Below are positions 22,701 through 28,994 of a stretch of DNA of 63,739 nt, one piece after another. This stretch comes from Paludibacteraceae bacterium. GTDB lineage: Bacteria > Bacteroidota > Bacteroidia > Bacteroidales > Paludibacteraceae. How positions within the stretch are numbered: position 1 is the stretch's first letter; every line of letters begins with the position of its first letter. A program made the translations under genes and the position numbers. Location: assembly GCA_017550335.1 (NCBI GenBank), contig JAFZPM010000012.1, positions 1 to 63,739 of the forward strand, read 5' to 3'. The notes beneath the pieces are model-generated. The model had not been told where the DNA came from, did no database searches, and was given only the letters and a program-made list of their open reading frames with translations.

Positions 22701-24914
22701 TACACCGACAAGTCTGGTAACTCAAGCACTTGTACCCAGATCGTCCAAGTGGAGGATCACGGTACGGATACGCTCTTCTGTCCTGGCGACCTTGACGGAA
22801 AGGTATTCGCCTGTGTCGAGGATATCCCTGGCGGCTACGACTCGTTCGAGGCGTTCAAGGATGCGGGCGGTTCATTCACCACGGAGTATAAGATCGTGGA
22901 CGGATCATTCCGCTACACGGACACTTACCAAGGCGATTCCTGCACGATGATCGTGACCAGAAAATACCAAGTGACGGATACGAGAGGTGATATCGACACC
23001 TGCGAGGAGGTCATCTACATCAAGGATACCATCTCGCCTCGCTTCGACTTCATCCTGCGTGATACCACCCTCTCTTGCGAGGATTCCATCTTTAGCCCGA
23101 TTGTGGTGACCGCCACGGACAATTGCGACAAGAACGTGATCATCAAGATGGAGGAGACCAACGACAGAGGCAAGGATCCTAATTCTTGTGATTATTTCAA
23201 CTACGATATTGTCCGTTCCTACTATGCGTATGACCGTTGCGGCAACATGAACTCCATGTTCCAGATCATCAGGGTACGTGATACGGTGGGTCCAACGTTC
23301 ACCTATCCGGACGGCTGGCGAGACACTGTCTTGGCGAAGTCGTTGAAGGGATGTACGTTCGAGGTGCCTGACTTCACCCTGGATGTGAAGTCGATGGTGA
23401 ACGATAACTGTACGGAGATCGAGCAACTCTCTGTCGTTCAGATTCCTCCTGCAGGTTCCGCTATCCAAAACTCCATGTGGGTATGGGTACGTGTCTCCGA
23501 TATGTGTGGTAATGCGGATAGTATCGCCAAGTATGTGAGGGTTCAGTCTCCTAGCTCGATTGTCTCCCTCGATGCCTTCTCGACCGACACGTGTGTGACC
23601 GACGAAGTGGGTGTCTATCTGGCGAGCCAGAGCATCCGTTACGCTTCCGGATATGTGGAGCAGGTGATGCCTAACGGTAGAATCCGTAAGTTGCCGAGTG
23701 TGTTCAGCTACGACTACTATAGGGGATCCGTGGCTCACGAGAACCTGATGTACAGTGATAACCCGAGAACATACAAGCAAGAGTTCGCTGAGTATGTGGC
23801 GATGTATGGCTCCGAGTATAACACCAGCAAGGAGTTGACCACGCTGCATCAGAAGTCTGAGAGCGGTATCTATTCGTTCGTCGCCATGGATACCATGACG
23901 GGTTGCGCGGATACGGCCTCCGCTTACATCAACATCCTCGAACGTCCTAAGATCAGCATGGTATCCGCTAAGATGCCTGTCTGTGAAGGAAACTCGATCG
24001 ACCTCGATCCTTACTTGAGATGTGTCGATAGCATGGGCGCTACGATGAAGGATCAGTACTGGATGCTCGACGGCGAACGCTTCGATCCGAAGGATTCCGT
24101 CGACGGACCGATCTCGTATGATTTCAACGGCAAGGTGATCTCCTACTATGCGGAGAATATCTGCGGTTCGTCCACATCCCTCAACTCCCATGCGTTGTTG
24201 ACCTGCTACGACGACACCCTCACCAAGGAGGATTCTTTGATCTACTTGGATAGGGATACGATCGCTTACGAGATGTTGCGTGTCAACCAACTCTTCTCCG
24301 CTGATTCGATCTTGTTGGATGTCCACAAACGTTACAACCCGGATAGCATTGTCATCGAGACGGACCCTCACGATCCGGCTCGTATCTGGAACGGAGAGAG
24401 CATCACTTTGACCCTTAAGACCAACTACGATTACCATTACCTCGTATGGCGCAAGGTGAGGGGCAAGTATGATATGGAGAACTATAACTCTCTCGAGGGT
24501 GAAGGATTCTTCTTCGATGATCCGGATGATGTCGAGGACGAAGTCTATGAGTCGTCCGGATACCTTGAGACTCCATATATCGTGGATTATCCAAAGGATA
24601 CGGCTTACTACTATGCGACCATCTCGGATGGCGTCTGCCCAGAGACACCTTCCCGCCTCACTGAGGTCGATGTGCTCCAGCAGTTGCCTACTGCCTTCAC
24701 TCCTCATACGAAGGATGGCTTTAATGACGTCTTCATGAAGAACCATCACGTTGTCATCTTTGACCGTTACGGACAAAAGGTATTCGAGGGCGTGGATGGC
24801 TGGCCAGGTACGCATAACGGACATGATGCGGACCCTGCGGTCTACTTCTACGAAGTCGAGATGGGTAACGGATTGATCGTGAGAGGTACGATCGAGGTTG
24901 TCAAAATGCATTAA
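7740..24914 (+). CDS. Giant (5,724-residue) T9SS type B secreted repeat protein, HYR-like and 93-residue Cys repeats
   Basis: The N-terminus has a long n-region followed by a hydrophobic stretch ending GFSSMAQ, consistent with a signal peptide. Residues up to about 770 are non-repetitive. About 770-3145 is a series of HYR-like modules (DNCxxxxxxY, VTWRAVDPSGN type). About 3148-4820 holds 18 full tandem copies of a 93-residue repeat (279 bp; core FxCDSL, CExxxxxL, ALDACTxDTIWGVG, VGRDTIVW, CEQYVFIQSD) plus one degenerate copy. Each copy has several conserved Cys residues that could form disulfides. The last 800 residues match the upstream giant. They end in a type B sorting domain from about residue 5645 (PTAFTPHTKDGFNDVF, IFDRYGQKVFEG). 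It is probably a fibrous surface adhesin or a very long stalk exported by T9SS. Ligand and size control are unknown. It is followed by a strong terminator hairpin. Confidence 0.93.
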   Translation: MRRIITAGIGVSENLKLKVFFVAIFAMMGFSSMAQSITVSSTSVCENDPVSFVLVNRGPNISSSDTIQWWISNNSNRTEYKRYKQTAGNTMVLNSMPGNNIYVAVTKIGASAPSPSDYYVEVVRKTEDCPNLLCHESSTGEYIFGTDCDLSSGKYGDKFTVNGDGTTNIVEYFPEDVKLLYDGEDFRPTIESESNLESIFNQTLPGGSNNSFMYFDPTKTNTRPFKLRFSGTKGRSFRIWIRYYIQWHCKSANCKNSAKLDIKLEGEYGNDHITNQCLNVRAREVVNGVIQSNYMYDRQNCTDNQPPISVSSNTFECEKLYAVDVYMTGVFLKSFANKTIQPVMNLNTSSSDKCYYNVALDFVSFEHQTVCITPKSACIGDSVTVNTAGFLWGTDFTWEKKNGSSWGAIPGVRYIYDDGKKIQARIPIKEAGRSEYRVKATTGETLEFPLTGEDCDNVMHPDIGGTNPVCVSTSEEVSSEYSVVNKQSIEWMKGAKQYHWKLISPSGRDTSEYITVRPGPEGDKITITFPAGAESSDSLGAPYILYMVPSIGGIEYEDYGASKEIYLRRTPDVSSLSMTTAVICPGVESEDTARVLGMDSLRKFSEYTYRWNIMRADYDMSSERFISDSALVLPLTPHSNFCGIENDVRIPCAFIVDNHGCEAAIVEDVLVQKMQPPHFTDYALNDTIDWGSREVAANCKALTWSAEPYAEVFCGEKTVTTELSVNKGPYETAPTLVELPLDKGLNVFRYIVTDACNQKDTIFRKINVIDKIKPVFNYCPPAVELHPVLQCDTTWVLDPATATDNCDVPLIQYSLDDPEPDTWTDYVSGASIYLLPGDYTLYWRAIDASGNYEICSQVIRVSDNEKPVITYTSYDPQGSCNPDIKAPDFVASDNCTPDDELALDVKTDGKHNTTGCMYTQTWRANVKDNGDNAADEVTVTYTWKEDLDAPVVTGTLPDLDVEGCSLSGVSLPAGASTISAFRSLGENVDVSDNCTAAADLNISYVDADPTGSCPILVVRSYTITDECGNYTTATQKIYIRQRDFDMPDDASTTISCAGELHDPDLPRVTDACGTVLSPISSSVDETPVCEGSVRYQYTYEDCAGHRHVWTYTYNIVLQNFNPPANGESTIHCSNLAVTPTVPQAYDFCGNALTTPSNFTSKTDVPECEGVVVYTYTYEDCAGHTQPWTYTYTIEKNAPEIESNTLPTSKEISCISDTAALASNNVPTAHNDCGEVVTPTLKREFSWEAGKENCKGTISFVYTYTDCGKSTDWTYRYILDDNVKPEFTCPSNKSYTISLNCDTVVNITAPAVTTPCSEVSISYKVNNGSVTPYTAPFNLTLKPGKTTIYWYAEDACHNEAGVCSYDYDITFKPGFTKHCPDNSDLKLDVCESMTWSEVKSYLTGEYEAYFKSVECPSGDEKVIAPTFSYKKRSEGNDAYVALTNASVFDYTTLYDVKWLFVYEANNQETLKDSCFSTVYLADTSAPVNDCSKIKPITLRPKGCDTVYTVIPPEGVFHDVCTPDAELGYVFWLDGRGGFVYGADSITFNLTNGTHWVTWRAYDRFDNLSDTCGHPIYVVDANPPVINCPPVADLTLEITQNCDTTFNLTAPEVTDACGVAAVYYKLEDGVEHLYDENNAANNSVTFPVGTSVVQWYAKDKSNNVSDVCQSTYTVKDVAKPSITCASDTSIKLLSQCDTILTLVAPVVSDNCSYTLYYTVGSAAEQLYDKNTPVRPTFQLGTTTVTWRAVDPSGNEASCSRDYKVTDSSGVNILCPTNKDLILNVCVDQVWDDVRTHLTGSYAATATRMDCQNGGAQPLEPTFFYKKQSEGENAYVALTGNSPFVLDTKYDVKWLFVSGGGNQETVKDSCFSTVLATDTTAPVANCNIVVPALKPHGCDTIYLLKAPIGAFHDNCTADEDLEYWYSVDSSAFVKYDAGDTGTPVTLALGKHTVSWYAIDGHNNGSDTCSYILDVKDILPPKIDCDDIVIPELNVTQGCDTTFKVGAPTVTDCDTFLIYYKLGDGLEHVYTDSFEVTFAVGDTLLKWYAKDTTGNTSDTCTKQYTVRDVAKPSITCAPDTSVKLRTQCDTMITLVPPVVSDNCSYTLYYTVGTGTEQLYDKNTPVRPTFQLGTTTVTWRAVDPSGNEASCARDYVLTDSSGVNIICPTNRDLVLDVCEAQTWSVVRTHLTGDYAAAASRMDCQNGGAQTLTPTFFYKLETENEDAYVALTDASSFALDTKYDLKWLFVSEGLNLETVKDSCLSTIFLTDISAPSADCEAMKDIVLKPITCDTSYQFLKPEGVFSDNCGESNLTYYYKLDGATEFVELTDGVKEPLTNGPHTVAWKVKDQHNNESAVCEQTVTILDTIAPLVDCAAIPDTTLQVSLSCDTSFSIVAPTVTDACGVSSIYYKLGDGAEHVFADKVDVTFAVGDTLIKWYAKDAAGNVSDTCERKYTVEDVASPKFDCPADTAFKLYHHCDTTFSVVFPNVTDNCAVTERYYRIGSGANTLYTGPVSVHFSLGDLTITWSAYDASGNVAECSRTYTVTDNTSITKTCPAEDDVIINTCDDMTWGEVYALYTDAQKAIASRLNCANNGEVISIDPIMRYKKESDPADAYVPLLDNSLLSYNVSYDIRWVFEKSGTNMEDIHDSCDSKVILKDTSVPTMDCSKIEDIVLKPITCDFENYQFKKPEGVFDDNCTEDSLTYFFKLDGDASFTRLKDAEPRTIANGTHTIVWRVADKMGNESGECSQSLTVLDTIAPEMTCPTDMTVKVVAGCSIALDLPVATATDACGEPKVYFSFDGVSFTQLGATFNHTLQVGDTTIYWYSEDIHNNLTDTCHYKVTVLDTIAPTITCPSDISISLTTGCDTDVEFGPATADDNCEVEKIYYSYDNATFTALPTLASPVTKNFAVGDYKVYWYAEDNHGVLSDTCEQKISILDDHTFDINCPPYSGADPFIVETCTDLPWKDLSDSLSKLNMNASASYTDCKTTVETPIDSIIMKYSVKGSDTWALLGDDDKIPYNTPYVIRWVFVKAGDNLVTKSDSCELPILLKDTTVPLFNCDDINPDSAVVVADGVCELPYKDIHLNTYEATDNCDGKIVGILSTSTNLADSVKAEDVFKVGTLYNLYWIFQDRTGNKVYCDQKLMLNTNLKPIFNCDSLKNSPITKMLENACETDSTSLGIVTPIAYDACTKDPILGVGHRKSGLAMNGTYSVGRDTIVWVFQSIYSTTLDSCEQYIFIQSDKELEFDCDSLNRAVIDTVLSGVCEISAADLKVNTPFALDVCTNDTIWGVGVRKSGKDMTDPYLVGRDTITWTFTSEYAKNSVVCDQFVYIQSNLEPVFNCDSLKNTPIDTVLSGVCEISASNLKVITPFALDACTKDTIWGVGSRTSGKSMADPYPVGRDTIVWKFVSEYSTAEVECEQYVFIQSDMKPEFNCDSLKSSPIERVLHDVCETDSAGMNFTVPFALDACTKDTIWGVGTRTSGEPMGGIYKVGRDTIVWKFVSEYSTAEAECEQYIYIKSDKALEFNCDSLNNAPIERVLHDVCEIDSAGLNLTVPFALDACTKDTIWGVGVRKSGEPMGGIYKVGRDTITWTFISEYSTDTVVCDQYLYIKSDKALEFDCDSLKDAPIERVLEGVCEIDSAGLNFTVPFALDACTKDTIWGVGVRKSGEPMGGIYKVGRDTITWTFISEYSSDTATCDQYLFIQSDLKPIFDCDSLKSAPIDTVLSGVCEISAADLNINIPFALDACTKDTIWGKGTRTSGKGMNDNFAVGRDTIVWVFDSEYSTANDTCEQYVFIQSDLKPKFDCDSLHNAPIERVLEGVCEIDSAGLNMIVPFALDACTNDTIWGRGTRTSGEPMGGIYKVGRDTIVWVFDSEYSTANDTCEQYVFIQSDLKPKFDCDSLHNAPIDTVLHGVCEIDSAGLNFQVPFALDACTNDTIWGVGTRKSGEPMGGIYKVGRDTIVWVFDSEYSTANDTCEQYIFIQSDLTPKFNCDSLKNSPIEKVLDGVCEITPEDLGVKTPFAFDACTNDTVWGVGERTSGRAMTDTYVVGPDTIVWRFISEYSVDTAICEQYVFIQSNKGIEFDCDSLNNAPIERVLHGVCEVDSATLNFQVPFAMDGCTNDTVWGVGTRKSGLPMGGAYYVGRDTIVWKFSSAYTTEDVLCEQYIFIQSDIAPLFNCDSLKNSPIDTVLHGVCEIDSAGLNFQVPFALDACTKDTIWGVGTRKSGEPMGGIYKVGRDTIVWVFDSEYSTVSDTCEQYIFIQSDMAPLFDCDSLMRTPIERDLHGVCEIDSADMNLEVPFALDACTKDTIWGVGERTSGLSMGDKYKVGRDTIIWRFISEYSTDTALCEQYVFIRSDLTPKFDCDSLKNSPIDTILHDACEISAADLNINTPFALDACTNDTVWGVGKRTSGLSMDDPFRVGRDTIIWRFVSTYSSVAEVCEQYVFIRSDKKLEFDCDSLMNTPVERVLEGVCEISAADLELEVPFAIDACTNQKIFGEGVRKSGRGMDEAYVVGRDTIVWTFISEYSTDTSVCEQYVYIQSDLKPVFNCDSLKQEVIEKVLEGVCEVSAADLNITTPIAYDACTKDPIPGVGTRKSGRGMDDPYVVGRDTIIWVFDSEYSTLSDTCEQYVYIQSDMKPKFDCDSLKNDPIKKVLSGVCEISAADLNVNTPFALDVCTNDTVWGVGTRKSGKAMTDNYVVGNDTIVWVFDSEYSTANDTCEQYVFIQSDLEPIFNCDSLKNTPINKVLTGVCEISAEDLNVNTPFALDACTKDTVWGVGRRTSGRDMDSSYVVGRDTIVWTFTSLYSTTVVECEQYVFIQSDLTPKFDCDELTDTTMFLAMDKCEIPAGQLILPTPVAKDACTDDDVPGDPTRDDGLTLSDAYPVGTTTVTWTFVSPYSTTPKVCEQHVIVKDTIVPVPHCEDLDTIHADITATSAHKNLTTYEEAVAAGLVAPTLDDLCDGLITATGLREDGSPLEGDFEIGLTTIIWTYTDKSGNSSTCTQIVQVEDHGTDTLFCPGDLDGKVFACVEDIPGGYDSFEAFKDAGGSFTTEYKIVDGSFRYTDTYQGDSCTMIVTRKYQVTDTRGDIDTCEEVIYIKDTISPRFDFILRDTTLSCEDSIFSPIVVTATDNCDKNVIIKMEETNDRGKDPNSCDYFNYDIVRSYYAYDRCGNMNSMFQIIRVRDTVGPTFTYPDGWRDTVLAKSLKGCTFEVPDFTLDVKSMVNDNCTEIEQLSVVQIPPAGSAIQNSMWVWVRVSDMCGNADSIAKYVRVQSPSSIVSLDAFSTDTCVTDEVGVYLASQSIRYASGYVEQVMPNGRIRKLPSVFSYDYYRGSVAHENLMYSDNPRTYKQEFAEYVAMYGSEYNTSKELTTLHQKSESGIYSFVAMDTMTGCADTASAYINILERPKISMVSAKMPVCEGNSIDLDPYLRCVDSMGATMKDQYWMLDGERFDPKDSVDGPISYDFNGKVISYYAENICGSSTSLNSHALLTCYDDTLTKEDSLIYLDRDTIAYEMLRVNQLFSADSILLDVHKRYNPDSIVIETDPHDPARIWNGESITLTLKTNYDYHYLVWRKVRGKYDMENYNSLEGEGFFFDDPDDVEDEVYESSGYLETPYIVDYPKDTAYYYATISDGVCPETPSRLTEVDVLQQLPTAFTPHTKDGFNDVFMKNHHVVIFDRYGQKVFEGVDGWPGTHNGHDADPAVYFYEVEMGNGLIVRGTIEVVKMH
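17185..22210 (+). repeat. In-frame tandem array of 18 x 279-bp repeats inside the giant gene
   Basis: The unit begins near the FNCDSL/FDCDSL codons and recurs with a 279-bp period. Several neighbouring units (for example those starting near 18300, 18580, 19140 and 19430) are nearly identical at DNA level over long stretches, while others differ. Such an array is prone to unequal recombination and to assembly collapse. Confidence 0.9.
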
Positions 24915-24929
24915 CGGATAATGGATGGT

Positions 24930-24959
24930 GGGAAACCGGTTCAAATGTGCCGGTTTCCC
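24930..24959 (+). terminator. Terminator-like hairpin after the giant gene
   Basis: Perfect 10-bp arms GGGAAACCGG/CCGGTTTCCC enclose a 10-nt loop 15 nt after the stop codon. A pyrimidine- and T-rich stretch follows. It probably ends transcription of the giant gene before the CotH gene. Confidence 0.75.
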
Positions 24960-25047
24960 TTCCCTCCCTTTGATTTTTGAATTTTTATATTTTATGATAT
25001 TGTCGTTTATTGAGTCTGTATTTTTATAAAGTATAAATGTCTCTAAA

Positions 25048-27993
25048 ATGAAAAATGTTATGGTGAAAAAGTTGTTTTTTCTGTGCGCCTCGATGGTTGC
25101 GCCATGGGTTTCCTATGCCTCAATCGTAATCAATGAGGTCATGCCGAAGAATGTTTCCTCTTCGGTGAATGACATTCTGCTCTTCTCCGGATGGGCTGAG
25201 TTGTATAACAATGGTAGTGAGGCGGTGGACGTCTCTTCCTACTTCCTCTCGGACACGACCGCGATAGCGGATAAGTGGAGGATCTCTCCGGATGCGAATC
25301 ATCCTGAGAAGGCTGTCATCCAGCCGGGTGGCTTCCTCGTCATCTATTTGGATGAATATTCAGAGTCGGATGAGGATGACCCCGTTCCTTTCCACGCTTC
25401 GTTCAAATTGCCTGCTAAGCGCGGTGGTCTCTATCTCTTTGACGGGTCGGGTCGTCAGGTGGACCGTGTGGCCTACGACACCGCATACCGCAATATCTCT
25501 TATGGTAGAGTGGGGGATGGAGAGAGAGACTTCGCTTTCCTTCTCAAGGCTACTCCGGGTGCTTCCAACAATGGGGTGCAAACCTCTAAAAAACAGACTC
25601 CCGCTCCTAGCTTCGATTTGAAGCCGGGCTTCTATAATGGTGAACAGACAGTCCGTATCAGTGATGCGGATGGCTCGGCGGAGATCTATTACACCCTCGA
25701 TGGCTCGGAGCCTACGAAGAAGAAGGGCACTCGCTATAATGAGCCTATCCGCATATCGAGGAATACCCCTGTGCGCGCCGCGGCGTACCGTGATGGACAG
25801 ATCCCTAGTAATGTCTCCTCCGCCACCTATTTCGTTAATGAGAGGGACATTAACCTGCCGGTTGTCTCCGTCGTTTCCGACCCGGATTTCCTCTATGGGG
25901 ATGAGTTGGGTCTCCTTGTCGCAGGCGCCAATGGCTCGGATGTCCCTTCTTATTGTAGCGGACCTGACCGTAAGGCTAACTATTGGAACGATTGGGACCG
26001 TCCCGCCAACTTCGAGCTCTTCGATAAGAAAAAGACGGAACGCCTGAACCAGGAGGTTAAGATCGGTAATTTCGGCGCCTGCTCCAGAACGAAGTTCGTC
26101 AAGTCCATCAAGGTCAATGCCGCTAAGATATACGGCGATAATGAGTTGGATTATCCTATCTTCAAGGAAAAACCGAATCTGCGTTGGAAGAGCATCGTGC
26201 TGAGGAACGCTGGTAATGACTTCGGTCGTTCTTACCTCCGTGATGGCTTCCTCCAGACCGCCGCTTCCTGCTTGGATATCGACCACCAGGCTTACCAACC
26301 TTCCGTCGTGTTCGTCAATGGCGTCTATTATGGCATGCTGAATATTCGTGAGCGTACGAACAAGGACTTCATCTACTCTAACCATGGATATGATGAGGAC
26401 GAATTCTATTTGAATGAAGGCTCCCACGCACATGAGGGCACCACCTACGACCAGGTGATGGACCTCGCTCATCTCTCTTCCGCTGAAATCAACGAGGCTG
26501 GCCGCTACGAACAGATTGATAACCTTATCGACATCAATGAGTTCCTGAACTATTTCTTGTCTGAAATATATGTGGTGAACAGAGACTGGCCAGGCGGTAA
26601 CATCAAGGCTTGGAGGCCTAAAAAGGGCGGCAAGTGGAGATGGATCCTCTATGACACGGACTTTGGTTTCTCTTTGTATGAACAGAACTTCAACACCCGT
26701 TCCATCTCTACCCTCGCTAATAAGAGCGAGACCTTCAAGGGATTGATGCAGAATGATCGGATCAAGAGACGTTTCTTCGCCAAGTGTTGCGTGCATCTGG
26801 CGACGACCTTCTCCGAGAAAAGAATGAACCATATCCTGGACAGCTTGCTGAATAACGTGAGGTCGGAGGCGGAGTATTATGCTAACTATCTCTCCGATAA
26901 TAAGAAGATAGAAGGCCGTTTCGAGGATAATATCTCTGCCATCAGGCTTTTCGTGGAAAACCGTGTCCCTTCCATCTATAAGGATGTGATGAAGACATAT
27001 GGACCGGATTCCCTCCGTGTGAGGATCTTCTCGTCCCTCAAAAAGGCTAAGTTCGAACTGAATGAGGAGCCTATCAACATGAATGACTTCTCTGGATTGT
27101 ATTTCCAGGAAACTCCTTGTGAGATTCGTGCGATCGCTCCTGCTGGTTATCTCTTCGATCATTGGGTGATCACCCGCGGCGGAGAGACCCAGGTCTCCAA
27201 AGACCCGTTGTTGCGCAACGAGACTTGTGCGGACTCCTACGAGGCCGTATTCATCGAGGACGCTTCTTATGATCCTACCACGAACAAGATCCTTTTCAAC
27301 GAGATCTGCACGAAGAATAGTGTTTATCTGGACGATAACAGGCAAAAGGAGGATTGGATAGAGTTCTATAACGCAGGCAAGGAGGATGTGGATATGGCAG
27401 GCTTGTTCTTGTCCAGTTCCATCGATTCGCTGGATATGTATGAGATACCTTCCAGCAAATCGAACCTGACCACCATCCCGGCGGAGGGCTTCCTGATCGT
27501 ATGGGCGGATAATGATCCGGAGCAGGGCGTATTGCACGCTAAATTCAAACTGCCTTTCACAGCTGCGAAGACCCTTTACCTCTCCAAGAAAGTGAACGGA
27601 TCGTTTGTCATCCTTGATTCCATCACTTACCGACTGCATGACCGTCACGAGTCATACGCCCGCTTTGTCGAGAACGGTAAGACCTTCTGGGAGGTCACGA
27701 ACATGGTCACCTTCGCGAGCCATAATATCCTCTCCACTGCGGTTAAGGAGATTCCTGCCGAAGAGTGGCATGTGACAGCATATCCTAACCCGTTCTCCGA
27801 CAGGCTCTTCGTCTCTTCCTCTTCCGAGGGAATGATGCATGTGCGTTTGCTCTCCATGACGGGTAATGTGGTGGCTGAGACTTATTTGCGGAGCGGAGAA
27901 TCGATCGATTTGAGCGACCTCGGCCGAGGCGTTTACATGCTGCTCGTGACCACTTCTGACGGAGTGACTGCCTCTAAGGTGGTGAAACGCTGA
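25048..27993 (+). CDS. Secreted CotH-kinase-family protein with lamin-tail domains and T9SS type A sorting signal
   Basis: Signal peptide at residues 1-24 (cleavage near WVSYA). A first lamin-tail-like domain follows (IVINEVMPKN, WAELYNNGS), then a chitobiase-C-like domain at about 183-265 (EIYYTLDGSEPT) and a CotH domain at about 275-640. The CotH part includes VNGVYYGMLNIRERTNK, NRDWPGGNIKAWRP and the acidic LYDTDFGF motif expected for ATP/metal binding. A second lamin-tail domain starts near 748 (ILFNEICTKN, DWIEFYNAG). The C-terminus (YPNPFSDRLF, MTGNVV, GVYMLLV) is a T9SS type A sorting domain. CotH proteins are known as protein kinases in spore-coat and secreted effector families. The target here is unknown, but the adjacent giant secreted proteins are plausible. 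A TATTTTTA box at 25019-25026 could be the -7 element. Confidence 0.9.
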   Translation: MKNVMVKKLFFLCASMVAPWVSYASIVINEVMPKNVSSSVNDILLFSGWAELYNNGSEAVDVSSYFLSDTTAIADKWRISPDANHPEKAVIQPGGFLVIYLDEYSESDEDDPVPFHASFKLPAKRGGLYLFDGSGRQVDRVAYDTAYRNISYGRVGDGERDFAFLLKATPGASNNGVQTSKKQTPAPSFDLKPGFYNGEQTVRISDADGSAEIYYTLDGSEPTKKKGTRYNEPIRISRNTPVRAAAYRDGQIPSNVSSATYFVNERDINLPVVSVVSDPDFLYGDELGLLVAGANGSDVPSYCSGPDRKANYWNDWDRPANFELFDKKKTERLNQEVKIGNFGACSRTKFVKSIKVNAAKIYGDNELDYPIFKEKPNLRWKSIVLRNAGNDFGRSYLRDGFLQTAASCLDIDHQAYQPSVVFVNGVYYGMLNIRERTNKDFIYSNHGYDEDEFYLNEGSHAHEGTTYDQVMDLAHLSSAEINEAGRYEQIDNLIDINEFLNYFLSEIYVVNRDWPGGNIKAWRPKKGGKWRWILYDTDFGFSLYEQNFNTRSISTLANKSETFKGLMQNDRIKRRFFAKCCVHLATTFSEKRMNHILDSLLNNVRSEAEYYANYLSDNKKIEGRFEDNISAIRLFVENRVPSIYKDVMKTYGPDSLRVRIFSSLKKAKFELNEEPINMNDFSGLYFQETPCEIRAIAPAGYLFDHWVITRGGETQVSKDPLLRNETCADSYEAVFIEDASYDPTTNKILFNEICTKNSVYLDDNRQKEDWIEFYNAGKEDVDMAGLFLSSSIDSLDMYEIPSSKSNLTTIPAEGFLIVWADNDPEQGVLHAKFKLPFTAAKTLYLSKKVNGSFVILDSITYRLHDRHESYARFVENGKTFWEVTNMVTFASHNILSTAVKEIPAEEWHVTAYPNPFSDRLFVSSSSEGMMHVRLLSMTGNVVAETYLRSGESIDLSDLGRGVYMLLVTTSDGVTASKVVKR

Positions 27994-28079
27994 TCTGGTC
28001 TTAAGGAAACAACTGATCCGCTGACCATGGCGATGATGAATAAATGTGTATTGGCATGGCTTAGTTGATTGAAAATATA

Positions 28080-28087
28080 TATTTTTG
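28080..28087 (+). promoter_or_regulatory. -7 promoter box for the vitamin B6 kinase gene
   Basis: TATTTTTG matches the Bacteroidota TAnnTTTG -7 consensus and ends 26 nt before the chosen ATG. No convincing -33 element was found at the usual 19-21 nt spacing. Confidence 0.5.
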
Positions 28088-28113
28088 CGCTCGATTTTAA
28101 ACGTGTGATTTAT

Positions 28114-28956
28114 ATGAAAGATAGTAGAATTTTGACAGTGCAGGATGTCTCCTGCGTGGGACAATGCTCGTTGACGGTGGCATTGCCTATTCTTTCCGCC
28201 ATGGGAATTGAAACCGCTATTTTGCCTTCCGCAGTCCTTTCGACGCATACCGGAGGCTTCACTGGCTTTACCTTCCGTGATCTGACGGAGGATTTGGTGC
28301 CTATCATGCAACATTGGCAGAAGGAAAAGATTTTCTTCGACGCTTTCTATACAGGTTATGTGGGAAGCCCTAAGCAATTGGCTTACATTACCGATATCAT
28401 CGATAACACTTCCAAGAAGGATAGCTTGGTCATCATCGATCCTGTCTTGGGTGATAAGGGCAAACTCTACCCTGGCTTCACGGATGATTTCCCTGCACAA
28501 ATGGCTAAGTTCTGCGCTAAAGCGGATGTGATTCTTCCGAACTTCACGGAGGCTGCTTTCATGCTCAATGAGAAGTATATCGAGGATCACCACACGAAGG
28601 AGTATGTCGAGGATATGCTCCATAAGCTGAAGGGGTTGGGCGCTAAGAACGTGTTGCTCACCGGTGTCTCCTTGGAGGAGGGCAAGGTGGGTGTCGCTAC
28701 CTTGAATGGTCAGACGGGTGCGGTTAGCTACTACTTCCGTGATTTCATCGGTGGCGCATTCCATGGAACGGGCGACGTCTTCGCTAGCTCATTCACGGGT
28801 GCGATGGTACGCGGCTTCTCCCTAGAGGAGGCGGCTAAGATTGCGGTCGACTTCACGGTGAAGGCCATCGAATGTACGGTGGACGACCCATCCCATTGGT
28901 ATGGTGTGAAGTTCGAAAAGGCTTTGCCTTCCTTGATAAAACGTTTGGGCGACTGA
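28114..28956 (+). CDS. Pyridoxamine/pyridoxal kinase (ribokinase fold)
   Basis: This 281-residue cytosolic kinase phosphorylates B6 vitamers (pyridoxal, pyridoxamine) in the pyridoxal-5'-phosphate salvage pathway. Recognisable family sequences are QDVSCVGQCSLTVALP near the N-terminus, LPSAVLSTHTGGF, VIIDPVLGDKGKLY, the PNFTEA segment and the GTGD anion-hole/catalytic-base motif in FHGTGDVFASSFTGA. Length is normal. The ATG at 28114 is preferred over an in-frame upstream start because MKDSRILTVQDVSC aligns with the family N-terminus and a -7 box sits just upstream. The gene appears monocistronic, with a hairpin after its stop. Choice between PdxK and PdxY naming cannot be made from sequence alone. 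Confidence 0.92.
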   Translation: MKDSRILTVQDVSCVGQCSLTVALPILSAMGIETAILPSAVLSTHTGGFTGFTFRDLTEDLVPIMQHWQKEKIFFDAFYTGYVGSPKQLAYITDIIDNTSKKDSLVIIDPVLGDKGKLYPGFTDDFPAQMAKFCAKADVILPNFTEAAFMLNEKYIEDHHTKEYVEDMLHKLKGLGAKNVLLTGVSLEEGKVGVATLNGQTGAVSYYFRDFIGGAFHGTGDVFASSFTGAMVRGFSLEEAAKIAVDFTVKAIECTVDDPSHWYGVKFEKALPSLIKRLGD

Positions 28957-28994
28957 TATCGCATGCCTCGTGGCATCGTAATCTATTGAATATC

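Noticed and set aside
28069..28113. Upstream start for the B6 kinase
   Set aside because: It would place the start within the -7 box and add 15 residues not expected in the family.
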